Shown here piece by piece: positions 35,009 to 44,137 of a stretch of DNA of 64,000 nucleotides. A program made the position numbers and the translations under genes. The notes beneath the pieces are model-generated. The model did no database searches, was not told the origin of the DNA, and saw only the letters and a program-made list of their open reading frames with translations. The stretch's first letter is position 1, and every line of letters starts with the position of its first letter. Source of the stretch: Streptomyces sp. MA5143a (GTDB lineage: Bacteria; Actinomycetota; Actinomycetes; Streptomycetales; Streptomycetaceae); contig NZ_OLMK01000036.1 in assembly GCF_900290235.1 (NCBI RefSeq), forward strand, positions 62,001 to 126,000, given 5' to 3'.

Positions 35009-35907
35009 TAGGTCGCGTAGTTGTCGCGGGAGACATAGCCGAGGTGCGGTGTGGCGAGGAGGCGGGGGGCCGTGCGCATCGGGTGGTCGGCGGGGAGCGG
35101 CTCGATGTCGAAGACGTCGACGCCTGCTCCGGCGATACGGCCCTCGTGCAGGGCGGCGAGCAGTGCGTCCTGGTCGACGAGGGCGGCGCGGGACGTGTTG
35201 ATCAGGTAGGCGGTCGGCTTGAGCAGGGCGAGTTCGGGGGCGCCCAGCAGGCCCCGGGTGCGGTCGCTCAGGGCGAGGTGGACGGAGACGAAGTCGCTGT
35301 CCGAGAGCAACTCCTCCTTGGACGCGGACAGTTCCACGCCCACCTCGTCCGCGCGCTCCTTGGTGAGGTTCTGACTCCAGGCCGTCACCCGCATGTCGAA
35401 GGCGAGGCCGATCCGGGCCACCCGGCTGCCGATCTTGCCGAGGCCGAGCAGGCCGAGCCGGGCGCCGTGCAGATCGACGCCGACGGTGCTCTGCCAAGGG
35501 CCGCCCGAGCGCAGGGAGTTGTACTCGGTGACCAGGCCGCGGGCGAGGCCCAGCAGCAGTGCCCAGGTCAGCTCGACGGGCGGGGTGGAGGAGCTGGACG
35601 TACCGCAGACGGTCACGCCGTGCGCCTCGGCGGCCGTGTAGTCGATGACCGAGTTGCGCATGCCGGAGGCGATCAGCAGCTTCAGCCGGGGGAGGCGGGC
35701 GAGGAGCGAGGCGGGGAAGGGGACGCGTTCGCGCAGGGTGACGACGATGTCGAAGTCGGCCAGGGCCTTGGCGAGTGAGTCCTCGTCGGCGAAGTGCTCC
35801 GCGAAGCTGACGACGTCGACGTCCTCGGCGACGGGGGACCAGTCGGCGATCTCGGTCGCGACGGTCTGGAAGTCGTCGAGCACGGCGCAGCGGAGTCGCG
35901 GTCGCAT
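34942..35907 (-). CDS. D-2-hydroxyacid dehydrogenase family protein
   Basis: A 321-residue NAD-dependent enzyme. The Rossmann motif GLLGLGKIGSRVARIG (about 149-164), the substrate Arg in LINTSRAALVDQDAL (about 237-251), the GAGVDVFDIEPLP segment with the catalytic Glu, and His in LLATPHLGYVS (about 283-293) are all in place, so it should be active. It reduces 2-oxo acids to D-2-hydroxy acids or the reverse; the exact substrate is unknown. ATG 35907. It is convergent with the DUF2087 gene and monocistronic. Confidence 0.9.
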   Translation of the reverse strand: MRPRLRCAVLDDFQTVATEIADWSPVAEDVDVVSFAEHFADEDSLAKALADFDIVVTLRERVPFPASLLARLPRLKLLIASGMRNSVIDYTAAEAHGVTVCGTSSSSTPPVELTWALLLGLARGLVTEYNSLRSGGPWQSTVGVDLHGARLGLLGLGKIGSRVARIGLAFDMRVTAWSQNLTKERADEVGVELSASKEELLSDSDFVSVHLALSDRTRGLLGAPELALLKPTAYLINTSRAALVDQDALLAALHEGRIAGAGVDVFDIEPLPADHPMRTAPRLLATPHLGYVSRDNYATYYGQAVEDIRAYLAGSPVRLLG

Positions 35908-36630
35908 GTCGGGTGCCTCCGGGAGATCGATTGCCTGACCCGCCCCGACTCTACCGAGCGTCGATCTCCGCGATCAGGGCCTGGATCCGCCGCACGCGCC
36001 GGTGGCCGTGGCCGTACACATCGAGTCAGTTCAGCTGCGCATGGCGAGGGAGCTCTTGGAGGAAGCGCGTCAGGTTCCCGATGGCACGCCCATGAACATG
36101 CACAAGCTGAGCCTCCTCGCGGGCTATGACCGGCCTGTACGCACAGCGCTGATCGATCCTGACAATCGGACACGGTTCACCCTGCTCTTCCTCACCCGCG
36201 CGACAACAGGGGCTGTCGCACTCGGGACAGGGCGGAGCATCGTCGGGCAAGGGAGATCTGTTCCGGGCGCCCCTGGACGGCTTGTGCCTGGACCGGCGCG
36301 ATCGTCAGCCCGAGGCCCGGGCCCCGTCGGTGAGACCGGTGACCGCCCGTGCCGGTGGGCGTTGCCGGATCCGCCTGTTCCGCGCCCGCGTTCGGCCTCG
36401 ACACCTCCAACAGCTATTCGACCAGCCTGCGCACCCCCCCGGACCGTGTCCCGCATCAGATCGGCCCCCCTTGTTCTCGAGTCTCGCGGCCTGAGCGGTG
36501 CACGGCTGAGCGGCTGCCCTGTCCACCGAGTCCTCGTGCGGTCACCGCCCCGGTGACCTGTACGACGGCTGTGACGTGTCTCACCGGAACCCGCCCGCAC
36601 CGTACGTCAGCTCAAGACGTGACCACAGAT
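35908..36630. other. 723-base gap of lower GC, possible gene remnant
   Basis: Bases from about 36010 to 36250 have visibly more A/T and weak third-position bias on both strands. A plus frame reads MARELLEEARQVPDGTPMNM then HKLSLLAGYDRPV; a minus frame 36250-36026 (74 residues, start ATG) begins with a cysteine cluster CPECDSPCCRAG. Neither has a clear ribosome site or a family I can name. I take the block as remnant or acquired DNA. The promoter of the sigma-factor operon must lie in its right part, but I see no confident motif. Confidence 0.4.
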
Positions 36631-37263
36631 ATGCGAACCCGGGTGCGAAACGGAGATCCGGACGCCTTCGCGGAACTCTTCGACGCGTGCGCCCGCGCGG
36701 TGTACAACCACGCCTTCCGGCTGACCGCCGACTGGTCGCTGGCCGAGGACGTGATGTCGACGACCTTCATGGAGGCGTGGCGGCGCCGGGCGTCGGTCGA
36801 GGCCGAAGGCGGCTCGCTGCGGCCGTGGCTGCTGGGCATCGCCACCAACGTCGCCCGCTCCCACCACCGCAGCAACCGCCGCTACCGCAACGCGGCGAGC
36901 GCCGCGGCCGCCGCGCACGCCGCCGAGGAACGGGTCGAGGACCACGCCGAGGAGACCGCCGGACGCCTGGACGACCGTCGCCGTATCAACGCCACGCTCG
37001 CCGCCCTCAGCCTGCTCAAGCGCCCCGAGCGTGAGGTCCTGACGCTGTGCCTGTGGGAGGGGCTGGAGTACGCCGAGGCGGCCCGCGCCCTGGGTATCCC
37101 GGTCGGCACCGTCCGCTCCCGCCTCTCCCGCGCCCGCGCCAAGCTGCGCAAGCTCGCCGACGCGCAACTGCTCGGAGAAAAAAGGGAACCCACCCGCACG
37201 AACCGGCAGATAACAGGTGATCGCGGATACGCGGTCCGGTCCGCACAGGAAGGAAACCGATGA
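36631..37263 (+). CDS. ECF-type RNA polymerase sigma factor
   Basis: A 210-residue sigma-70 family protein. Region 2 is clear in DPDAFAELFDACARAVYNHA, ADWSLAEDVMSTTFMEAWRR and LRPWLLGIATNVARSHHRSN; region 4 is in LLKRPEREVLTLCLWEGLEY and AARALGIPVGTVRSRLSRAR. There is no extra C-terminal SnoaL domain. ATG 36631 is used; GTG 36619 is a near alternative. Its stop overlaps the start of the next gene (ATGA), which encodes a membrane protein of the CU044_5270 family, a usual companion that may act as its regulator. Confidence 0.9.
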   Translation: MRTRVRNGDPDAFAELFDACARAVYNHAFRLTADWSLAEDVMSTTFMEAWRRRASVEAEGGSLRPWLLGIATNVARSHHRSNRRYRNAASAAAAAHAAEERVEDHAEETAGRLDDRRRINATLAALSLLKRPEREVLTLCLWEGLEYAEAARALGIPVGTVRSRLSRARAKLRKLADAQLLGEKREPTRTNRQITGDRGYAVRSAQEGNR

Positions 37264-38354
37264 ACGCCAGCCCCTCCCACCGGCCCCACCCGGCCGAGTG
37301 GACGGAGACGCAGAGTCTGCTGCCCTCCGCCGAGCGGGATCTGCCGGCGGGCCGCCACCAGTTCCACAAGGAGCAGATGATGGCCCGGATCCACGAAGAC
37401 CTCCGCACCCCCTCCCGTACGTCCGCCACCTCTCCGGTCGCGCCCGTGCAGCGCTCCAACCCGTTCCTGCGCCGTACGATCCTCCTGCCCGCCGCGGCCT
37501 TCGCCCTGGCCGGCGCGGTCGCGGGCGGCCTCGCTCTCACCGGCGGCGGGGCCGGTGGCCACGGCGGCACGACCGCCCTGGCCACCGGCCCCGCCCTGAC
37601 CACCAGGATTGGCGTCGCCGACGCCAAGGGCGCCCCCCAGCTCCTCGAACGCATCTCCCTGGCCGCCGCCGACACCTCCGAGCCCACCCCGCGCAAGGGC
37701 CAGTACATCTACATCGCCTCGAAGGTGGCCGACACCTACATCGCGGTCGACGGCGACAACAAGAGCGAGGCGGTCAGCACCGAGCTGCACTCCCGCCAGG
37801 TCTGGAAATCCCTCGACGGCAGGGACGGCTGGCTGATCGAGGCCGGTGAGACCAGCGACAAGGGCATCACCCTGCAGAGCGACACCCCGGACAGCGCTGC
37901 CTACAACGCCCTGGCCGAGCTGCCGACCGACCCCGACACGCTGCTCCAGCAGATCTACCGCGAGTCGGACGCCGTCCGGGACCCCGAAGTCCCCCGCGAC
38001 CAGGCGGCCTTCGTCGCGATCGGCGATCTGCTGTTCGAGAGCTACCCGCCCGCCGAGGTCGGCGCCGCCCTCTACAAGGCCGCGGCCAAGATCCCCGGCG
38101 TCGTCGCGGTGAATGACGCGGTCGACGCCGCGGGCAGGCACGGGATCGCGATCGCGCGGGAGAACCCCGTAGATGGCGAGCGCACCGAGTGGATCTTCGA
38201 CAAGAAGACGCTGCGGTTCCTCGGCGAGCGCGTCGTGGTGGTCAAGGCCACGGCTGACAGTCCCCTCAAGGTCGGTACCGTCGCGCACACCAGCGCGATC
38301 ACCGAGCGCGCGGTCGTCGACGCGGCCAAGCAGGTCCCCGGGCAGGTGAGCTGA
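37260..38354 (+). CDS. CU044_5270 family membrane protein (putative sigma-factor partner)
   Basis: A 364-residue protein with a cytoplasmic N-terminus of about 75 residues (AERDLPAGRHQFHKEQMMAR), one membrane helix (LLPAAAFALAGAVAGGLALT, about 78-97) and a long outer domain (about 115-364). This layout is the actinobacterial CU044_5270 family, found directly after ECF sigma genes. A role as anti-sigma-like sensor is plausible from the topology but not shown by any known zinc or binding motif. It starts within the sigma gene (ATGA) and its TGA touches the ATG of the subtilase gene, so all three are one transcript. Confidence 0.85.
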   Translation: MNASPSHRPHPAEWTETQSLLPSAERDLPAGRHQFHKEQMMARIHEDLRTPSRTSATSPVAPVQRSNPFLRRTILLPAAAFALAGAVAGGLALTGGGAGGHGGTTALATGPALTTRIGVADAKGAPQLLERISLAAADTSEPTPRKGQYIYIASKVADTYIAVDGDNKSEAVSTELHSRQVWKSLDGRDGWLIEAGETSDKGITLQSDTPDSAAYNALAELPTDPDTLLQQIYRESDAVRDPEVPRDQAAFVAIGDLLFESYPPAEVGAALYKAAAKIPGVVAVNDAVDAAGRHGIAIARENPVDGERTEWIFDKKTLRFLGERVVVVKATADSPLKVGTVAHTSAITERAVVDAAKQVPGQVS

Positions 38355-41300
38355 ATGCGCGACAGAACCACAAGCGCCTCGCTGGCCGCCTTGCTGGTGG
38401 CGGGGCTGATGACGGGCGTCTCGGTGGCGGCCACGGGCTCCGGCCTCGGCGTACGGGCGGAGGACACCGTCACGGTCGCGGCGCCCGGCGGCTCCGCCCT
38501 CGGCGCGCGGACCGCCGGCTCCGCCTCCGCGGCCGGCCGGTACGTCACCCTCCTCACCGGCGACCGGGTCCGGCTGGACGCCCGGGGCCGGGTGACGGGC
38601 GTACGGCGGGCACCGGGCCGTGAGCACGTCCCGGTGTCCGTGCGCGGCGTCGGGGGCGATCAGTACGTCGTTCCCGCCGATGCCGCCGCCCTGATCGGCC
38701 AAGGCGTCCTGGACATGAGGCTGTTCGATGTCAGTGGCCTGATACGCGCCGGCTACGACGACACCCGGCGCGGCACGCTCCCGCTGATCGTGTCGTACGA
38801 GGGCAAGTCCGCCCAGCGCAGGAGTACGCAGAAGTCGCTGGTCGCGGACGCGGACGCCACCGTGCGCCGGGAGCTGCCCAGCGTGGCGGGCGCCGCGATC
38901 ACCGTGCCCAAGGCCGGGGCCGACGACATGTGGCAGGCCCTCACCGCCGGGAAGGGAGTGGCGCGGGTCTGGCTGGACGGCCGGTTCAAGGCGCCGGCGG
39001 ACGAAGACGGCGCGAAGGCCGGGGAGGCGGGCGGCGGCGTCGCGCAGATCGGCGCCCCGGCCGCCTGGGCGGCCGGATACGACGGCAAGGGCGTCAAGAT
39101 CGCCGTCCTGGACACCGGCGTCGACACCACACACCCTGACCTCGCCTCGGCGGTGCAGGTCTCGAAGAACTTCACCGCCACCGGCAGCACCGACGACATG
39201 GCCGGCCACGGCACCCATGTGGCCGCGACGCTGGCGGGCTCGGGCGCACGGTCCGACGGCCGGTACAAGGGCGTCGCGCCCGGTGCCGGGATCCTCAACG
39301 CCAAGGTGCTGGACGACAGCGGCGAGGGCAGCGACTCCAGCGTCATCGCCGGCCTGGAGTGGGCCGCCGGGCAGGGCGCCAAGGTGGCCAACCTCAGCCT
39401 GGGCCAGGTCGACACCCCGGGGGAGGACCCGGTCGAGGCGGCGGTGAACGCCCTCTCGAAGAGCACCGGCATGCTCACCGTCGCCGCGGCCGGCAACGAG
39501 GGCCCCGACGCGGGAACCGTCGACTCCCCGGGGGCCGCGGAGTCGGCGCTCACCGTGGGCGCCGTCGACGGCGAGGACCGGCTCGCCGACTTCTCCAGCA
39601 CCGGCCCGACCGCCGACAGCACGCTGAAACCGGACCTCACGGCTCCCGGCGTCGACATCGTCTCGGCGAAGGCGGCGCACGGCTACCTGGGCGACCCGGC
39701 GGCCGACGGCTATGTCTCCATGTCCGGTACGTCGATGGCGACGCCGCATGCCGCGGGGGCGGCCGCGATCCTCGCCCAGCGGCACCCCGACTGGACCGGC
39801 GCACGGATCAAGCAGGCGCTCACCGCGTCCACCACCCCGACCACCGGCGCGACCGGCTACCAGCAGGGGACGGGTCGGCTCGATGTGTCCCGGGCACTGG
39901 AGGGGACGGTGGCGAGCGAACAGACCTCCGTGTCCTTCGGCAAGCAGCTGTGGCCCCACACCGACGACCGGCCGGTCACCCGGCACATCACCTACCGCAA
40001 CGACGGCGACCACCCCGTCACCCTCGACCTGACGGCCACCGCGACCGGCCCCGGAGGCAGCACGGCCCCCGAAGGCATGTTCACGCTGAGCACCACACGG
40101 CTCACCGTCCCGGCGGGCGGCACCGCCGGCGTCGACCTCACCGCGGACACCCGCGTCGAGGCGGCGGACGGCGCCTACTCGGGCACGCTGGTCGCCACCG
40201 CGCGCAACGGCGCCGAACCCGCTGCCGTACGGACCGCCTTCGGCGTCGTACGCGAGGCCGAGTCGTACGACCTCACCCTGAAGTTCCTCGACCGCGGCGG
40301 CCGGCCCGTGAGCGCTCCGCTGACCGAGATCCTCGGGTACTCGGGCACGTACTGGACCACGAACCTCAAGGACTCCGAGCAGACCTCCAAGGGCGTGTAC
40401 CGGGTGCGGGTCCCGCGCGGCGACTACGTCGTGGACACCGTGATGGACGACCCCGGGGGCACCTCCGCGCTGGTCCGGCCGCGGCTCTCGCTGACCGGGG
40501 ACACCACGGTCGTCTTCGACGCGCGCAAGGCGAAGCCGGTCGGGATCACCGCGCCGCAGGGCGCGAAGATGTCCGACGGCCAGCTCAACCTCGCCGTGGG
40601 CACCGGGGACACCGTGGGCACCGTGGGCACCGTGGGCACCGGAAGCGAACCGCACAACAGCACCCTGTTCTGGGGAACGTTCAAGAACCTGCGCACCGCG
40701 ACCCTGGGTCCGACCGCCCCGGCCGGGAGGCTCAGCACGCAGCTCGGCGGCCTGTGGCAGAAGGGCAGCACCACCTACCACCTGCTCCACAACCTGCCCG
40801 ACCGCTTCCCCACCGGCTACCGGCACACCACGCGCATGAACGAACTGGCCCTGCTGAAGCGCAACTTCGGCTCGTCCGTCGCCCACCGCAAGGGCATCGT
40901 CAACGTCCTGTGGAGCAGCCCCACCCTGTCGCTGGGCACGGTGAGCGACCCCTTCCCGCTGCCGACGACCGCGAAGATCTACGTCACCACGCCCAAGGGC
41001 TTCAAGTGGACGGCCAACCTGGGCCAGCGAAACGCCTCCGGGGACGACGACGTCTTCTACGGCACGGAGAGCGCGAGGTCGTACCACGCGGGCCGGACCT
41101 ACGCGGCGACGTACAACGTCGGCGTCTTCAGCCCGATCACCGGCGGCCCGTACGGCGCGCGGCGCGACGGCGACACCCTCGACCTGTGCGTCCCCGACCT
41201 CGCCGACGGGAGCGGACACCCCGCCTCCTCCACAGCGAAACGCCACACCACGGTGACCGCGGACGGCAACACCCTGCTCGACAACGACGGCGACCTCTGC

Positions 41301-41753
41301 CAGACCGTGGAGAAGCTCCCGTCCGTCCCGGCCCGCTACACGATCCGAACGAACCTGACCCGCCCGCCAGGCGTGGCCACGACCACGAGCCGCCTGGCAG
41401 CGGCCTGGACCTTCACGTCCAGCCCGTCCGACTCCGGCTCCCTGCCCCTCTCCACGGTCCGCTTCCACCCGAAACTGACCCCGACCGGTACGGCCCTCGC
41501 AGGCCGCCGCACCACGATCCCCCTCTCCCTCCAGGGCCCGGCGGCCACTGACCTGAAATCCCTGACGGTGAAGGTCTCCTACGACGCCGGCAAGACCTGG
41601 TCCCCCGCCCCGGTGACCACCACCCACGGCAAGAGGACCCTCACCCTGACCCACCCGGAAGACGCCCGCTCGGTCTCCCTCACATCCACCCTGACCGACA
41701 CCACCGGCAACACCTACGCGGTGACGATCCTGGAGGCATACCTCCTGACCTGA
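38355..41753 (+). CDS. Secreted subtilisin-like serine protease (S8), large
   Basis: An 1132-residue exported peptidase. A signal peptide (ASLAALLVAGLMTGVSVAAT) and a pro-region (about 50-220) precede the S8 domain with the catalytic triad Asp253 (IAVLDTGVDTTHPDL), His285 (GHGTHVAATLAG) and Ser460 (SGTSMATPHAAGAAA). The about 600-residue C-terminal part is beta-rich and probably helps substrate binding or stability; it contains a short GTVGTVGTVGT repeat. No sortase motif is present, so it is released. Its ATG directly follows the stop of the CU044_5270 gene, so the sigma factor may control a protease in its own operon. Confidence 0.93.
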   Translation: MRDRTTSASLAALLVAGLMTGVSVAATGSGLGVRAEDTVTVAAPGGSALGARTAGSASAAGRYVTLLTGDRVRLDARGRVTGVRRAPGREHVPVSVRGVGGDQYVVPADAAALIGQGVLDMRLFDVSGLIRAGYDDTRRGTLPLIVSYEGKSAQRRSTQKSLVADADATVRRELPSVAGAAITVPKAGADDMWQALTAGKGVARVWLDGRFKAPADEDGAKAGEAGGGVAQIGAPAAWAAGYDGKGVKIAVLDTGVDTTHPDLASAVQVSKNFTATGSTDDMAGHGTHVAATLAGSGARSDGRYKGVAPGAGILNAKVLDDSGEGSDSSVIAGLEWAAGQGAKVANLSLGQVDTPGEDPVEAAVNALSKSTGMLTVAAAGNEGPDAGTVDSPGAAESALTVGAVDGEDRLADFSSTGPTADSTLKPDLTAPGVDIVSAKAAHGYLGDPAADGYVSMSGTSMATPHAAGAAAILAQRHPDWTGARIKQALTASTTPTTGATGYQQGTGRLDVSRALEGTVASEQTSVSFGKQLWPHTDDRPVTRHITYRNDGDHPVTLDLTATATGPGGSTAPEGMFTLSTTRLTVPAGGTAGVDLTADTRVEAADGAYSGTLVATARNGAEPAAVRTAFGVVREAESYDLTLKFLDRGGRPVSAPLTEILGYSGTYWTTNLKDSEQTSKGVYRVRVPRGDYVVDTVMDDPGGTSALVRPRLSLTGDTTVVFDARKAKPVGITAPQGAKMSDGQLNLAVGTGDTVGTVGTVGTGSEPHNSTLFWGTFKNLRTATLGPTAPAGRLSTQLGGLWQKGSTTYHLLHNLPDRFPTGYRHTTRMNELALLKRNFGSSVAHRKGIVNVLWSSPTLSLGTVSDPFPLPTTAKIYVTTPKGFKWTANLGQRNASGDDDVFYGTESARSYHAGRTYAATYNVGVFSPITGGPYGARRDGDTLDLCVPDLADGSGHPASSTAKRHTTVTADGNTLLDNDGDLCQTVEKLPSVPARYTIRTNLTRPPGVATTTSRLAAAWTFTSSPSDSGSLPLSTVRFHPKLTPTGTALAGRRTTIPLSLQGPAATDLKSLTVKVSYDAGKTWSPAPVTTTHGKRTLTLTHPEDARSVSLTSTLTDTTGNTYAVTILEAYLLT

Positions 41754-42020
41754 CATGGTCCAGACACTCCTCGACGCGGTCACGCATCATCCGGAGCACA
41801 TCGCCTGTGCCCGTGCTGCCGGCCACCCACGCCCGGTGCGTCGACGGGCAGCTGCCTGACCTGAAACGGCGGCTCGAAGCCGCTGGAGACCTGCCGGAAC
41901 CTGTCGAAGATCAGTGCGCTGATTCACACGGCACCCGCCGGAAACCGTCCTGAGCGGCGCCGAGAACTTCGACACGTATTCGACACGGCGACCCGCGGAA
42001 TCCCGTTGACAGCCGTACGG

Positions 42021-42060
42021 CCCCGGAATCCCACCCTCGGCCACGGAGGGGGCTCCGGGG
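42021..42060 (+). terminator. Possible terminator of the subtilase operon
   Basis: Two nested inverted repeats (7 bases outside, 5 inside), about 270 bases after the subtilase stop. It is distant, so the assignment is tentative. Confidence 0.4.
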
Positions 42061-42095
42061 CTTTCCGTCGGGTCTCGGTATGGCGTCTGACCAGC

Positions 42096-42119
42096 AAAAA
42101 AGCCCTCCCGGAGGAGGGC
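42096..42119 (-). terminator. Rho-independent terminator of tRNA-Arg
   Basis: On the minus strand GCCCTCC-TCCG-GGAGGGC is followed by six T, the classic hairpin plus U-tract, 11 bases after the tRNA 3' end. Confidence 0.88.
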
Positions 42120-42129
42120 GGGGTGTGGG

Positions 42130-42202
42130 CGCCCCCGGCAGGACTCGAACCTGCGGCCAAGCGCTTAGAAGGCGCCTGCTCTATCCACTGAGCTACGGGG
42201 GC
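42130..42202 (-). tRNA. tRNA-Arg (anticodon TCT)
   Basis: Read on the minus strand, a complete cloverleaf is visible: acceptor GCCCCCG / CGGGGGC, D-arm with AGCTCAGTGGATAGAGC, anticodon arm GGCGC-CTTCTAA-GCGCT giving anticodon TCT, and T-arm GCAGGTTCGAGTCCTGC. The discriminator base is G and CCA is not encoded. It reads the codon AGA, which is very rare in this genome type. It is followed by a rho-independent terminator. Confidence 0.95.
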
Positions 42203-42512
42203 CGGGTGTGGTGGCCTCTGTCGTGGTGCCCGGGTGTGGGCTGATCCGTGACGTTGCCGGGGACAAGGATAGAGCTCCCGGGTCCTTGTCCCTGTTGCTT
42301 CGCCTCCGTGGCTCAATGTGGAGGTTCGGTGAAGCGGTCCTGATAATCGCAGGCAGGTACGAATCGTGCACCTCTTTTGGCGCCTCGGGCCTCGGGTGTT
42401 GTGCACTCGTTATGCCTGCGCCCCTCTCGTCCCCTCCATCCCGTGTGTCCTATCGGCGCGCAGACGTACTTATATGCTTCAGAAAGTCCACAAAATTGGG
42501 CATTCTTCGCAT
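42203..42512. other. 310-base control region between tRNA-Arg and dynA
   Basis: Divergent promoters for the leftward tRNA and the rightward dynA must lie here. A perfect 10-base inverted repeat GGGACAAGGA / TCCTTGTCCC with a 13-base centre spans 42260-42292. A less GC-rich stretch at 42455-42512 (for example ACTTATATGCTTCAG) is the likely dynA promoter region. Confidence 0.45.
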
Positions 42513-44132
42513 GTGGTGACCTTGGACGTACGGCCTCAGCTGCTCGACGCGCTCTCCACCTTGCGCGACCGTGTCGCCGCCGCGCGCTTTCCGCTGCCCC
42601 TGGCAGGGGCCCCGCGCGCGCGTGCCAACCGCGACGAACTACTCGCGCAACTCGACGACTACTTGGTGCCCCGCTTGCGGCAACCCGAAGCGCCATTGCT
42701 CGCCGTTGTCGGGGGCTCGACCGGAGCCGGTAAGTCCACCCTCGTCAACTCCCTGGTCGGACGGAAGGTCAGCCAGGCCGGTGTCCTGCGGCCGACCACC
42801 CGGACGCCCGTCCTGGTGTGTCATCCCGAGGACCACCACTGGTTCAGCGGCATGCGCGTCCTGCCCAACCTCACGCGCGCGTGGCTGCCGCAGCAGGAAC
42901 TGGGCCAGGCCCTGGGCGACGACTCGTTTCCCCCGGACCGGGACGGCGAGCGCGTCCTGCGCATCGAGACCGCCGAGAGCCTCCCGCGCGGCCTCGCCCT
43001 GCTCGACGCCCCGGACATCGACTCCCTGGTGGCCGAGAACCGCGTACTCGCCGCGGAACTCATCTGCGCCGCGGACATCTGGGTGATGGTGACCACGGCC
43101 GCGCGGTACGCCGACGCCGTGCCCTGGCACCTGCTGCGCACCGCCAAGGAGCACCGGGCCACCCTGATCACGGTGCTCGACCGGGTTCCCCACCAGGTCG
43201 TGTCCGAGGTCTCCCGCCAGTACGCGGCCCTGCTGACCAAGGCGGGGCTCGGCGACGTACCCCGGTTCACCGTTCCGGAGCTCCCCGAGTCCGCCTGGGG
43301 CGGCGGGCTGCTCCCCGCCACCGCCGTCGCACCGCTGCTGACCTGGCTCACCCAGCAGGCGACCGACCCGGCCGCGCGGCAGCAGGCCATGGCCCGCACC
43401 GCCCACGGCGTACTCGACTCGCTGCGGACCCGGATGCCCGAGCTGGCCAGCGCCGCCGCCCAGCAGTACTCCGCCGCGCTCCGGCTCACCTCGGCCGTCG
43501 ACATGGCGTACGACGGCGAGCACGCGCGCGTGAAGGGGCGGTTGCAGGCCGGCGCCGTGCTGGCGGGCGACGCCCTGAAGCGGTGGCGCAGCTATCCGCT
43601 CGACTGCACCGCCGGTGAACTGCTCGACGCGCTCGTGGAGAGCCTCGGCACGTTGCTGATGTGCGCCGTCACCGCCGCCGACGAGCGCATCCGCGAGGCG
43701 TGGCGGCGCGAACCGGCCGCCGTCGCCGCCGGGTTGATGGACCGTCTGTCGACCTCCGGGAACACCGAGCACCGCATCGGGATTGCCGTACGGCGCTGGC
43801 GGCGCGTCCTGGAGGAGTACGCCGAGGAGGAGGTGCGCGACCTCGACCGGGGCGTCGCGTCCGACCCCGAGGCCGTCGCCGCCCTCGTCGCCACGGCCCT
43901 GCTGGGCGGCCGCCGCGCAAGGGCGGCCGGTGAAGGGCTCGCCGAGCGGATCGGGGCGCACGGCGCGCTCCGGCTGCGGGACCGCGGCGGGCGGCTGCTC
44001 ACCGAGTACCTCGAACGGGCGCTCGACACCGAGCGTGACCGCCGTCTCGCTCCGCTCGACGCCCTCGATGTCCACCCCGAGCCGCAGGCCGAACTCATCG
44101 CCGCGCTGTCCGTACTGCAGAAGGAGAGGTGA
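42513..44132 (+). CDS. dynA: Dynamin-like GTPase, first of pair (DynA-like)
   Basis: A 539-residue GTPase of the bacterial dynamin type. The P-loop is in LLAVVGGSTGAGKSTLVNSL (about 55-74), switch-like threonines in RPTTRTPVLV, and the DxxG-type motif in ALLDAPDIDSLV. The C-terminal half is helical with no membrane helix. In Streptomyces two adjacent dynamins, DynA and DynB, stabilise FtsZ rings at sporulation septa; gene pairing and the soluble/membrane split fit that. The start is uncertain: GTG 42513 begins the conserved VVTLDVRPQLLDAL; ATG 42474 is upstream in frame. The stop overlaps or abuts the next gene. Confidence 0.82.
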   Translation: MVTLDVRPQLLDALSTLRDRVAAARFPLPLAGAPRARANRDELLAQLDDYLVPRLRQPEAPLLAVVGGSTGAGKSTLVNSLVGRKVSQAGVLRPTTRTPVLVCHPEDHHWFSGMRVLPNLTRAWLPQQELGQALGDDSFPPDRDGERVLRIETAESLPRGLALLDAPDIDSLVAENRVLAAELICAADIWVMVTTAARYADAVPWHLLRTAKEHRATLITVLDRVPHQVVSEVSRQYAALLTKAGLGDVPRFTVPELPESAWGGGLLPATAVAPLLTWLTQQATDPAARQQAMARTAHGVLDSLRTRMPELASAAAQQYSAALRLTSAVDMAYDGEHARVKGRLQAGAVLAGDALKRWRSYPLDCTAGELLDALVESLGTLLMCAVTAADERIREAWRREPAAVAAGLMDRLSTSGNTEHRIGIAVRRWRRVLEEYAEEEVRDLDRGVASDPEAVAALVATALLGGRRARAAGEGLAERIGAHGALRLRDRGGRLLTEYLERALDTERDRRLAPLDALDVHPEPQAELIAALSVLQKER

Positions 44133-44137
44133 CCGCC

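Larger units (their letters stand above)
41754..42129. other. 376-base gap with terminators
   Basis: No convincing gene. From 42021 to 42060 there is a two-step stem-loop (CCCCGGA / TCCGGGG outside, CCCTC / GAGGG inside) that may end the subtilase transcript. The tRNA terminator at 42096-42119 lies at its right end. I looked for an integrase remnant or a repeat of the tRNA 3' end, because tRNA genes are common integration sites, and found none. Confidence 0.45.

Noticed and set aside
40610..40645. Tandem GTGGGCACC repeats
   Set aside because: Three codon triplets (GTVGTVGTV) inside the subtilase; too short to be more than local slippage.
36882..41783. Very long minus-strand open frame (1633 codons) opposite the sigma factor, CU044_5270 and subtilase genes
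   Set aside because: It is the antisense shadow of three well-supported genes; its sequence is Arg/Gly/Val-rich without domains, a by-product of high third-position GC.
41754..42202. Possible integration site or decayed integrase beside tRNA-Arg
   Set aside because: No repeat of the tRNA 3' end and no integrase motif was found on either side.
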